Assembly: GCF_000771405.1 (NCBI RefSeq)
Contig: NZ_JDUI01000011.1
Coordinates: 1 to 64,000, forward strand
Direction: 5' to 3'
Origin: Bifidobacterium pullorum DSM 20433
GTDB taxonomy: Bacteria; Actinomycetota; Actinomycetes; Actinomycetales; Bifidobacteriaceae
Length of the DNA: 64,000 bases
Positions within the stretch are counted from its first letter, which is position 1; every line of letters begins with the position of its first letter. The position numbers and the translations under genes are program-made. Positions 26,319 through 36,294 of the stretch are shown here, piece by piece. The notes under the pieces are model-generated. The model was not told the origin of the DNA, ran no database searches, and saw only the letters and a list, made by a program, of their open reading frames with translations.

Positions 26319-26355
26319 GGCCGCACACCGCGCACACGAATCATCGTTTCACTCC

Positions 26356-26403
26356 CGACAACGCGTCCGGGGCGTCCGCCGACGCCGTCCGGACGCGTTG
26401 TCG
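26356..26403. terminator. Hairpin between crgA and the methyltransferase gene
   Basis: CGACAACGCGTCCGG pairs perfectly with CCGGACGCGTTGTCG across an 18-base loop, in the 224-bp space between two convergent genes. It fits a bidirectional terminator. Confidence 0.65.
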
Positions 26404-26542
26404 TACCCATCCGCCGCAACCGTTGCGCGACGGGCACCATCCGTAACGGCAATCAACGGTCCCGGAACCGGCGGCCGCCCGGTCGCGACGCTGGACCGAC
26501 GGCGGTGCTGAACCAGTGCCGCAGCCGGCTTCGCAACCGGTC

Positions 26543-27922
26543 CTACTCCCGGTCCAGCCGCGTCGCGCGGATCAGGATATGCCGGCGGGCGCGGTCGGTG
26601 GTGGCGAACAGGTAGGTGTCGCCGCCGTCCTTGAGTTTGAGTTTCCGCCGCAACTGGTCGACCGTCATCGGGAAGTTGCGGGTGGTGATGTTGGCTTGGG
26701 TCAGGCCCGCCACCACCCGTTTCAGGTCCTTCTTCGCAAGCGTCGCCATGGCGTCGATACGGAATCCACGTCCCGGGAATCCGGGGACGGGCCGGTCCGT
26801 GACGTACAGGTGGCTGTTCGCGGTCAGCGGGGTCAGGCCGTAGCGTGCGCCGAGCTCGGCGAAACATCCCGCCTTCATGATCGCCGCGTTCGGCTCGTAC
26901 AGGTAGCGGTGCGCGGCGGCCGTGGCGGCACCCGCACTGTCATCCCCGCCGTCCCCGCCGGTTTCGGCGGCGATATCCCCACGTACGTCGTCGTACACGT
27001 CGCCGCGCATATCCCCCGACTCCGGCGTGTACGCGAACCGCTCCTCCCCCTGCGGGGTGAGATTGACGCACTGCACCAGCGGTACGGGAGCGGCGTTCCG
27101 TCGCAGCACGAGCAACAGTTCCTTGCACTCGTTGGAGACCGCCACGATATGCACCTCATCCACGACGCCGCCCAGATCATCGACGGCCTTATGCCAGTCG
27201 AGCATGGGCGACAGCTTCACGATGACGACCCTCGCCTTGCGCAGCAGCCCATCCCGCAGCACCAGCACGTCGGGCGTGCAGTCGGCGATGGCATAGGTGC
27301 GGGCACCGTGGGTGTCACGGCGGGCGGGGTCCAGATAGATCACGTCGACCGGGTCCATGGCGTCCAGATGGGATTCGGCCTGCGCGTTGACGATCCGCAC
27401 GCCGTCCAGCCCCAGCGCCGCCACGTTGTGGCGGACGATCTCGCAGAGCTGGGACTGGCGCTCCACGTAGACCGCATGCGCGAACCGGCGGGCCATATAG
27501 GAGAAATCGACGCCGAACCCGCCGGTCAGGTCGGTCAGCGTGCCTTCGGAAGCGGGACGGGACTCGGACGTGTGCGACTGTGCGGCCCGTTCCGCTGCCG
27601 GGGGTTCCGGGACGGCGTCCGCCGTCGTCGTTTCCACCGGGCCGGCGCCGGCCAGCAGGCGTGCGGCCAGACGGGCCTTGTATCGGGCGGTGGGTTCGGA
27701 CGAGCACTGTTCCATGGCGAGATGCGGCGGGTAGATGATGTCGTCGACGTCCGCCCATTGGGGCAGTTTGCGGCGTGCGGTCTGCCATCCGGCGATCTGG
27801 TCGAGCGCCCAGGTCAGGTCGAGCCCTTCGACACGTTTGGCGTGCAGGGCGAGGTCCCGGACGTCGTCGGTCCGGTGCCCACGGACGAAGGCCCGGGTCT
27901 GTTCGCTGATATCCACGCCCAT
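26543..27922 (-). CDS. THUMP-like domain class I methyltransferase
   Basis: A 459-residue protein. The SAM-binding motif is LTDLTGGFGVDFSYMA, and VIYLDPARRD is motif four, which in this family replaces the usual NPPY. The C-terminal region with KAGCFAELGARYGL and FPMTVDQLRRKLKLKDGG is the THUMP-like domain, suggesting an RNA substrate. A stretch with repeated Gly/Asp/Ala between the domains (GDVYDDVRGDIAAETGGDGG) is probably a flexible insert. The function is unassigned. Its start lies 28 bp from the DnaA-box cluster. Confidence 0.8.
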   Translation of the reverse strand: MGVDISEQTRAFVRGHRTDDVRDLALHAKRVEGLDLTWALDQIAGWQTARRKLPQWADVDDIIYPPHLAMEQCSSEPTARYKARLAARLLAGAGPVETTTADAVPEPPAAERAAQSHTSESRPASEGTLTDLTGGFGVDFSYMARRFAHAVYVERQSQLCEIVRHNVAALGLDGVRIVNAQAESHLDAMDPVDVIYLDPARRDTHGARTYAIADCTPDVLVLRDGLLRKARVVIVKLSPMLDWHKAVDDLGGVVDEVHIVAVSNECKELLLVLRRNAAPVPLVQCVNLTPQGEERFAYTPESGDMRGDVYDDVRGDIAAETGGDGGDDSAGAATAAAHRYLYEPNAAIMKAGCFAELGARYGLTPLTANSHLYVTDRPVPGFPGRGFRIDAMATLAKKDLKRVVAGLTQANITTRNFPMTVDQLRRKLKLKDGGDTYLFATTDRARRHILIRATRLDRE

Positions 27923-27949
27923 ATTGTAAGCGGTATGCCGTCGGCGCGG

Positions 27950-28138
27950 TTATCCACAGTGCGAACGGCATGGAACCGTGGATAATGTGGATAAACTCAT
28001 CCACAATCGTCCACACCGGCAAAACCGTTGAAAGACAAGGGTTCTCGCGGCCTTTTGTGGATAACTGCGCGCGTTTTCCACCGGTTATCCCCGACTTGTC
28101 CCCAAGTTATCCACATCCTTTTCCACAATTGTGGAAAA
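27950..28138. other. DnaA-box cluster, candidate replication origin region
   Basis: Four perfect TTATCCACA boxes are present in 190 bp: 27950-27958 (+), 27986-27994 (-), 28056-28064 (-) and 28107-28115 (+). Near-matches are at 27977-27985, 27997-28005, 28007-28015, 28085-28093 and 28096-28104. The palindrome TTTCCACAATTGTGGAAA ends the cluster. It fills the non-coding space between two minus-strand genes and is richer in A+T than its surroundings. No dnaA, dnaN or rpmH gene is in the window, but the crgA/DUF881/sortase/pknB/rhomboid neighbourhood is the one found near oriC in streptomycetes and, in part, mycobacteria. Confidence 0.7.
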
Positions 28139-28177
28139 CTACACCTGTGTGGTTTGGATCGGGAAGGCGGGAGGGCC

Positions 28178-28969
28178 TTACACCAGCAACGCCAGCCATC
28201 CCGCCGGATTCGCCAGGTTGCACAGCAGGATCACGGCCACCACCAGAACAAACACCGCGCCGCCGTACACGGCGGAACGGTACGCCAGACTCTTGCCACG
28301 CAGCGCATGGGGCCCGGAGACCAGCAGCCAGGTGAACAACGCGCCGACCAGGAATCCCCCCAGATGCGCCTGCCAGGCCACATTGCTGACGACCACCGGC
28401 ATCAGGAAGTTGATGACCATCCACACCATCATGGACGTGATGTCGGCGCCCACCCGGCGATACACGATCAGCACCGCCGCGAACAGGCCGAACAGCGCCC
28501 CGGAGGCACCGTAGGCGGCGGTGAACCAGCCCACGCCGTTCGGGGCCAGGGCGCCCCACAGCATCATGCCCATGCCGCCGCCGACGCCCGAAAGCATGTA
28601 CAGCGCGAGGAACGGCCAGTGGCCCATCAGCCGCTCCAGCATCGGCCCGACCGACCACAACGTCAGCATGTTGAACAGGATATGCAGGATCGACGTCGGC
28701 TGATGCAGGAACATCGACGTGATGAACGTCCACGGCCGTCCGACGGCCAGCATCGGCTGGATCGCGCCGAAACCCACCACCGCGTTCAACGCGGCGGGCG
28801 AGACGAACGACAGCACCAGCTCGACCAGCCAGACCGCCACGCAGATGATCGCGATGGCGGCGGTGAACACGGGGCCGTTGTCGCGCCAGTGGTACCGGAT
28901 CGCGCGTTTGGAGAACAGATCGCGCAGGGTCGGGGACTCGGGGAACAGGTTGAAACCACGGTATGCCAT
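28178..28969 (-). CDS. Rhomboid family intramembrane serine protease
   Basis: A 263-residue protein with about six to seven membrane helices. The catalytic serine lies in AYGASGALFGL, and the partner histidine in NVAWQAHLGGFLVGAL, so the dyad is intact. MLTLWSVGPMLE is the usual N-terminal landmark. It cleaves membrane proteins within the bilayer; the substrate is unknown. A stem-loop (ACCGGGGG/CCCCCGGT, 28981-29008) lies in its leader just before the ribosome site. Confidence 0.88.
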   Translation of the reverse strand: MAYRGFNLFPESPTLRDLFSKRAIRYHWRDNGPVFTAAIAIICVAVWLVELVLSFVSPAALNAVVGFGAIQPMLAVGRPWTFITSMFLHQPTSILHILFNMLTLWSVGPMLERLMGHWPFLALYMLSGVGGGMGMMLWGALAPNGVGWFTAAYGASGALFGLFAAVLIVYRRVGADITSMMVWMVINFLMPVVVSNVAWQAHLGGFLVGALFTWLLVSGPHALRGKSLAYRSAVYGGAVFVLVVAVILLCNLANPAGWLALLV

Positions 28970-29112
28970 GGCTCCACTCTACCGGGGGCGCGCAACGAAT
29001 CCCCCGGTCTTTTGCATTGCGGAAATCCACCACATCGTTACAAACATCGCCGTATCATGGATAGCAGAGTTGGCTTGGATGAGCAGGCCACATGTACGGA
29101 AAGGAGGCCGCT

Positions 29113-29352
29113 ATGGAGCGTAAGTCGTCCAGCGGTTGGAAGTTCTTCGCGTTGCTGTTCGGTGCACTGCTTGCCGCAGTCGTCGGTCTGTACATCTACA
29201 AGCAGCAGAACCCGGATTATGATCCGTGGGAGGAACCGTGGGAGAACAGCTCCTCGCCCGTCGACCTGGGCCTGGCCAAGGAGGTCGCCGCCGAGGCGCC
29301 GGCCGCCGAGGTTGAGGAAGCCGAAGCCGCGGAAGCTCCGGAAGAGGCCTGA
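29113..29352 (+). CDS. Small single-pass membrane protein
   Basis: A 79-residue protein with a basic N terminus, one membrane helix (FFALLFGALLAAVVGLYIY) and a Glu/Ala-rich tail (EAPAAEVEEAEAAEAPEEA). A strong ribosome site (AAAGGAGG) precedes the ATG. No family is recognised with certainty. The layout suggests a cytoplasmic acidic tail on an inner-membrane anchor. It is divergent from the rhomboid gene and followed by a canonical terminator. Confidence 0.75.
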   Translation: MERKSSSGWKFFALLFGALLAAVVGLYIYKQQNPDYDPWEEPWENSSSPVDLGLAKEVAAEAPAAEVEEAEAAEAPEEA

Positions 29353-29389
29353 TCGGGTTTCATCCGTTTTCACCCGCATTTGGACTTGA

Positions 29390-29419
29390 GGTCCGTCCCT
29401 GCACAGGGGCGGACCTTTT
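29390..29419 (+). terminator. Rho-independent terminator of the small membrane protein gene
   Basis: GGTCCGTCCCT pairs with AGGGGCGGACC around a four-base loop and is followed by TTTT. Confidence 0.85.
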
Positions 29420-29436
29420 CGTATGCATACACAACG

Positions 29437-29472
29437 CATTGAGGCTCACACCATCGGGTGTGAGCCTCAATG
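29437..29472 (-). terminator. Hairpin downstream of glgP
   Basis: CATTGAGGCTCACACC pairs perfectly over 16 bp with GGTGTGAGCCTCAATG. It lies 140 bp after the glgP stop on the minus strand; the bases between hold no gene. Confidence 0.6.
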
Positions 29473-29611
29473 TCAATGCTCACCGAGCGGACGCTCCGTC
29501 AACCCCACAAAGGCGAGCGGAGCGAACCGAGTGACGCGTGCGGCCGCAAGACGCGGGAGACGAAGGCGTACAGAGGTACGTCGAGTCCCCCGCAACGCGG
29601 CGGACGCTCCG

Positions 29612-32068
<2,457 letters not shown>

Positions 32069-32433
32069 TATCTGACTCCCTCTGACGGATAATACTCCGA
32101 GAAACATTATGCCTTGAATCAGCCCGCTCCGGCCATCTGCGACATGAACGGCGCATGACATCTTGCATACGTTTTCATCCCTGAGCCTAGCACGACCCCT
32201 ACAGAAATCAGCCAAGTCCGGAGTCCACGGTTTCGCCGCTCCTGCGTCCACGTCGGAGGAATCATGTGTGTGAGCGCGCACACTCCGCCCGATACGGCAA
32301 AGTTCCCAGATCCGGATAAACCCGAAGGCCCGACATTCCACCGGGCACCAACGGTCATCAGCCCGAGAGACAATGCGCAGTGCCGGCCACAATGCCGGTC
32401 GCGAGGAACCGACGGTCATCAGCCCGAGGGACA
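32069..32433. other. Intergenic region upstream of glgP
   Basis: These 365 bases hold no gene that can be supported. They contain the glgP leader, a LacI-type operator at 32164-32177, and the first copy of a 25-bp direct repeat whose second copy runs into the start of the next gene. Confidence 0.6.
32164..32177. promoter_or_regulatory. LacI-family operator upstream of glgP
   Basis: TGCATACGTTTTCA fits the general LacI-family operator TGNAANCGNTTNCA with one mismatch and shares the TACG core with two sites upstream of the alpha-glucosidase gene (38262 and 38419). It suggests a common maltose/glucan regulator. Confidence 0.45.
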
Positions 32434-32436
32434 ATG
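32351..32436. repeat. 25-bp direct repeat spanning a start codon
   Basis: ACGGTCATCAGCCCGAG begins at 32351 and again at 32412; the repeat covers 25 bases with one difference, 61 bp apart. Both end GACAATG, and in the second copy that ATG is a possible start (32434) of the sterol-carrier-like gene, so a ribosome-site-like segment has been duplicated. Confidence 0.7.
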
Positions 32437-32442
32437 GCTCGC

Positions 32443-32874
32443 ATGGCAGTGATACGGGAACAGGATCTGGATAAGGGGCGGTCGGCGTTCGCCCAGTGGC
32501 GCGACGCGGCGAAGGACATGCTCAACGGCACCGGAACGCAGGCATCGACAGCGGCGTTCCGACTCTCGCTGAAACCGAGCCTGCCGCGGCCCGTCTGGGC
32601 GATGGCGGTGCGCTACTCGCTGCATCTGCTGGAACGCAAGGCGCCCGGCCCCGGCGTGGAGGTGCGTGTGGCACCGTGGGGCGCGATCAAGATCCTCGAG
32701 GGACCGGCCTCCGACCCACACAACCTGACCCCGCCGGACGTCATCGAGCTCGACCCGGAGGTGTGGCTGCGCCTGGCCGCGGGCATCACCACATGGTCCG
32801 AGGAGAAGGAGGCCGGCCGCATCACCGCCGTCGGCGAGCGCGACGACCTGAGCGACCTCCTACCGCTGTTGTGA
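32443..32874 (+). CDS. Sterol carrier family protein
   Basis: A 143-residue protein resembling the actinobacterial sterol-carrier (SCP2-like) proteins, with VEVRVAPWGAIKILEG, PPDVIELDPEVWLRLA and LSDLLPLL as recognisable segments. The ligand in bacteria without sterols is unknown; a lipid or other hydrophobic small molecule is the usual guess. The start is uncertain: ATG at 32443, or ATG at 32434 three codons earlier. It stands alone, convergent with the DUF3073 gene. Confidence 0.72.
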   Translation: MAVIREQDLDKGRSAFAQWRDAAKDMLNGTGTQASTAAFRLSLKPSLPRPVWAMAVRYSLHLLERKAPGPGVEVRVAPWGAIKILEGPASDPHNLTPPDVIELDPEVWLRLAAGITTWSEEKEAGRITAVGERDDLSDLLPLL

Positions 32875-32939
32875 GCGCCCGCACGCTCTGTCCCATCGCG
32901 ATCCATCGTGACCCATCGTGACCGTGACACAACCGTCCC

Positions 32940-33069
32940 AACACGCCCGGCCTCTACGGACTCTGATCCATCGTGACCGTAATCTATTCCCCAAAACGGC
33001 GGAATAGCGCCATTCCGGAACATAGATCACGGTCACAAAGTGTCAGAGTCCGTACAGGCCGGGCGTGTT
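32940..33069. repeat. 130-bp palindrome between convergent genes
   Basis: The outer arms (32940-32966 and 33043-33069, core CGGACTCTGA against TCAGAGTCCG) pair over 27 bp with one mismatch. Inner arms GTGACCG and ATCTAT pair with ATAGATCACGGTCAC. The segment before it also repeats CCATCGTGACC three times. It would form one long hairpin and lies between two gene ends, like the other palindromes here, but its sequence is unrelated to them. Confidence 0.85.
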
Positions 33070-33100
33070 TGTTAAGACCTTGAGCGGTGGAGGGAAACGC

Positions 33101-33487
33101 TTACTTGCCGGCGGCGGGCTTGGGCTTGAGGGCGCTCGGCATCGGCATGGGGATCGGACGCGGCTTGGGCGCGGCCTTCACCGCGGGCATCTCGCCGCTG
33201 GTCGCCTTCGCGGCGGCTTCGGCGGCCCACTTGGCGTACTCGTCCAAATCATCATCCACCGGGTCTGCGGTGTCCTCGGCGTACGCGTCCTCATACCCGT
33301 CATCGGCCGCATCGTCCGCATCGTGGACGTACTGGACCTCTTCATGCGAGAACGGATCGACCGAACCGGTGCCCGGCTCCTGCGCGCTGAGCTCCTTGGC
33401 GAGCTCGTCGTAATCGGTGTCGGTGGTCAGATACTTGAGCTTCCGGGCTATTTTCTGCTGTTTTGCCTTCTGTCGTCCGCGGCCCAT
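33101..33487 (-). CDS. DUF3073 domain protein
   Basis: A 128-residue protein. The N terminus MGRGRQKAKQQKIARKLKY followed by TDTDYDELAKEL is the DUF3073 signature, a family confined to actinobacteria. The middle is strongly acidic with many Asp/Ala, and the tail is Pro/Lys-rich (PKPRPIPMPMPSALKPK), probably disordered. The function is unknown; the basic start suggests nucleic-acid or ribosome contact. Confidence 0.88.
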   Translation of the reverse strand: MGRGRQKAKQQKIARKLKYLTTDTDYDELAKELSAQEPGTGSVDPFSHEEVQYVHDADDAADDGYEDAYAEDTADPVDDDLDEYAKWAAEAAAKATSGEMPAVKAAPKPRPIPMPMPSALKPKPAAGK

Positions 33488-33621
33488 CTGACCCCCTGAG
33501 GATTACTATGCGTTCAATTCATCACATAAGAGCGTACCACTAGTACGCCCCCGTTCGTTGTCGGCTCAGCCTTTTACGATGAAAACCAGCCGAAAACCGA
33601 ACTATTGCAAGGGATGCGAAG

Positions 33622-34722
33622 ATGACGAACGAGACAGTGGAACCCGATATCACCGCGGCGGGCAATGAGGTGAGCGCCAGCTTCCTCGCCGCCAAGAAGC
33701 GTTCGGATGAGACGCTGGCCGCGCTGGAGGCGAATCCCGGCAAGTTCACGATGCTGACCGGCGACCGCCCGACCGGCCGCCTGCATCTGGGCCATTACTT
33801 CGGCACGATTCTGGAGCGCGTCCGCATGCAGGACAAGGGCGTGCACACCAACATCATCATCGCCGACTACCAGGTCATCACCGACCGCGACACCACCGAG
33901 CACATCGAGGACAACGTGCTCAACCTGGTGATCGAGTATCTGGCGGCGGGCATCGACCCGAACAAGACCATGATCTTCACACATTCCGCGGTGCCGGCCG
34001 AGAACCAGCTCATGCTGCCGTTCCTCTCGCTGGTCACCGAGTCCGAGCTGCACCGCAACCCGACGGTCAAGGCCGAGATGGAGGCCTCGGGCCACGCGCT
34101 GACCGGCCTGCTGCTGACCTATCCGATCCATCAGGCGTGCGACATCCTGTTCTGCAAGGGCAACGTCGTGCCGGTGGGCAAGGACCAGCTCCCGCACATC
34201 GAAATCACGCGCACGATCGCGCGCCGGTTCAACGAGCGTTACGCCAAGAAGCATCCGGTATTCCCGGAGCCGGCCGCCATCCTGTCCGAGGCGCCGGAGA
34301 TCCCGGGTCTGGACGGCCGCAAGATGAGCAAGTCGTACGGCAATGCGATCTCGCTGGGCGCCACCGCCGAGGAGACGGCCAAGCTCATCAAGAAGAGCCC
34401 GACCGATTCTGAGCGCATGATCACGTTCGACCCGGTCAACCGCCCGCAGGTCTCCGCGCTGCTGACCACCGCCGGTCTGGCGACCGGTCGCGACCCGAAG
34501 GAAATCGCCGAGGAGATCGGCAATGCCGGCGCCGGCGCGCTCAAGCAGTATGTGACCGAGTCGGTCAACGCGTTCCTGGCCCCGCACCGCGAGCGCCGCG
34601 CCGAGCTGGCCAAGGATATGGACACGATCCGCGACATCCTGCACGAGGGCAACAAGCGCGCGAATGCGATCGCCGAGGAGACACTCGACGAGGTGCGCGC
34701 CGCCATGGGCATGAAGTACTGA
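33622..34722 (+). CDS. trpS: Tryptophanyl-tRNA synthetase
   Basis: A 366-residue class I aminoacyl-tRNA synthetase charging tRNA-Trp. The HIGH-like motif is GRLHLGHYFG near residue 53 and the KMSKS motif is GRKMSKSYGNAI. VPVGKDQLPHIEITR is the typical tryptophan/dimer segment. It carries an N-terminal extension of about 35 residues compared with short bacterial enzymes. AAGGGATGCGAAG precedes the ATG. It is monocistronic with its own terminator. Confidence 0.95.
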   Translation: MTNETVEPDITAAGNEVSASFLAAKKRSDETLAALEANPGKFTMLTGDRPTGRLHLGHYFGTILERVRMQDKGVHTNIIIADYQVITDRDTTEHIEDNVLNLVIEYLAAGIDPNKTMIFTHSAVPAENQLMLPFLSLVTESELHRNPTVKAEMEASGHALTGLLLTYPIHQACDILFCKGNVVPVGKDQLPHIEITRTIARRFNERYAKKHPVFPEPAAILSEAPEIPGLDGRKMSKSYGNAISLGATAEETAKLIKKSPTDSERMITFDPVNRPQVSALLTTAGLATGRDPKEIAEEIGNAGAGALKQYVTESVNAFLAPHRERRAELAKDMDTIRDILHEGNKRANAIAEETLDEVRAAMGMKY

Positions 34723-34751
34723 CGTCGCGGCGGCGATAGCCGGCAATGACG

Positions 34752-34782
34752 AAAGCGCAACGGTGGATGCCGTTGCGCTTTT
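34752..34782 (+). terminator. Rho-independent terminator of trpS
   Basis: AAAGCGCAACGG pairs with CCGTTGCGCTTT around a short loop and runs into TTTT, 30 bp after the stop. Confidence 0.88.
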
Positions 34783-34809
34783 CATGTATGAGGCACGATG
34801 CCGCAGCGT

Positions 34810-36075
34810 TCAGTAAATCCGCCGGGGCTGGTAGCCGGCTTCGCGCAGGGCCGCGAGGATACGGTCGATGTGGTCGGGGCCGTTGGTCTCCACGGTGACG
34901 CCGAGCGCGACGGCGTTCGTGTAGACGCCGCTGGCCTTGAACTGGTCGTGGTCCAGGGCGATGACGTTCGCGCGTTCCTGCGCCAGGATGGTGGCCACCT
35001 TGACGAGCTGGCCCGGGGTATCCGGCAGTTCGACCTCGAAGTTCATGATGCGCCCGCGGGCGATCATGCCCTTCTGGATGACCGCGCCGATGGTGACGGT
35101 ATCGATGTTGCCGCCGGAGACGATCGGCACCACCACATGCGGTCCCGGCGCGGAGGCGAACTTGCGCGAGCGCAGGTTCAGATGCTCCAAGGCCGCCAGG
35201 GACACCGCGCCCGCGGCCTCCACCACCAGCTTGTGCTTCTCCAGCATGAGCAGGATCATCTCGTTGATGTCGCGTTCGCTGACGGTGACCAGATCGTCCA
35301 GGAACTCGTTGAGCAGGGCGAAGGTCAGGTCGCCCGGACGTTTGACGGCCACGCCCTCGGCCGACGTGACCACCTGGTCGGCGGCCACCACGCGACCGGC
35401 GGCCAACGAGTTCTTGAACGCGGGAGAACCCTCCGGGATCGCGCCGATCACGCGGACCTCGGGTTTGAAGGTCTTGACGGCGAGCGCCACGCCCGCGCCA
35501 AGTCCGCCGCCGCCCAGGGGCACGACGATATCGGTCACGTCGGGCACGTCCTCGAGGATCTCCAGGCCGATGGTGCCCTGGCCGCACAGCACCTCGTAGT
35601 CGTCGAACGGCGGCACATAGATCATGCCCTGCTTCTCGCTCAGCTCGGCGGCGTAGGCGGCGGCCTCGTCGAACACGTCGCCGTGCAGCACCACGTCGGC
35701 GCCGTACGCCTTGGTGGCGTCGACCTTCAGGGGCGGGGTGATCTGCGGCATCAGGATGGTGGCCTTCGCACCGCGTTCCCGGGCGGCGTAGGCCACGCCC
35801 TGCGCATGGTTGCCGGCTGAGGCGGTGACGATGCCGCGCGCGAGCTCCTCCTCGCTCAGGGAGGCGATCTTGTTGTAGGCGCCGCGGATCTTGAACGATC
35901 CGGTGACCTGCAGGTTCTCGGGCTTGAGCAGAATCGTGTGGCCGGTCATCTCCGACAGGACCGGCGAGGGGATGATTTCCGTGTGTTTCGCGGTGCCGTC
36001 AAGACGCTCGGCGGCGAGCTTCAGTTCGGCGGCATGGTCACGCTGCAATGCTTTGAGGACGTCGTTCTGTTCCAT
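34810..36075 (-). CDS. ilvA: Threonine ammonia-lyase
   Basis: A 421-residue PLP enzyme converting threonine to 2-oxobutanoate, the first step of isoleucine synthesis. The PLP lysine lies in TGSFKIRGAYNKI and the phosphate-binding loop is PLGGGGLGAGVA. A single C-terminal ACT-like domain (FEVELPDTPGQLVKVATIL) suggests allosteric control and resembles the short, TdcB-like/actinobacterial form rather than the two-ACT E. coli IlvA. The start may also be the ATG three codons upstream (36084); neither has a strong ribosome site. Confidence 0.9.
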   Translation of the reverse strand: MEQNDVLKALQRDHAAELKLAAERLDGTAKHTEIIPSPVLSEMTGHTILLKPENLQVTGSFKIRGAYNKIASLSEEELARGIVTASAGNHAQGVAYAARERGAKATILMPQITPPLKVDATKAYGADVVLHGDVFDEAAAYAAELSEKQGMIYVPPFDDYEVLCGQGTIGLEILEDVPDVTDIVVPLGGGGLGAGVALAVKTFKPEVRVIGAIPEGSPAFKNSLAAGRVVAADQVVTSAEGVAVKRPGDLTFALLNEFLDDLVTVSERDINEMILLMLEKHKLVVEAAGAVSLAALEHLNLRSRKFASAPGPHVVVPIVSGGNIDTVTIGAVIQKGMIARGRIMNFEVELPDTPGQLVKVATILAQERANVIALDHDQFKASGVYTNAVALGVTVETNGPDHIDRILAALREAGYQPRRIY

Positions 36076-36222
36076 ATACGGCATTGTAGGCGGCTGCGGC
36101 GAACCGCGGCCGCCGGCGTCCATTTTCACCGAAACACGTATTCCCGCGGGCGGACACGCAAGCCCGAGCATACGACCCCGAACGCAAGTGCCCACGGCTG
36201 CGGCATACGCCCGAAGACAGCC

Positions 36223-36262
36223 AAGCGGCGCATAGTCCCGCGGATGGGAGTATGCGCCGCTT
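36223..36262 (-). terminator. Hairpin downstream of the alpha-glucosidase gene
   Basis: AAGCGGCGCATA pairs with TATGCGCCGCTT, with an inner TCCC/GGGA pair. It lies 32 bp past the stop of the minus-strand gene at 36295 and has no clear T-run. Confidence 0.6.
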
Positions 36263-36294
36263 AGCATGCGTTGACCGAGGTACGGCCGATCCGA

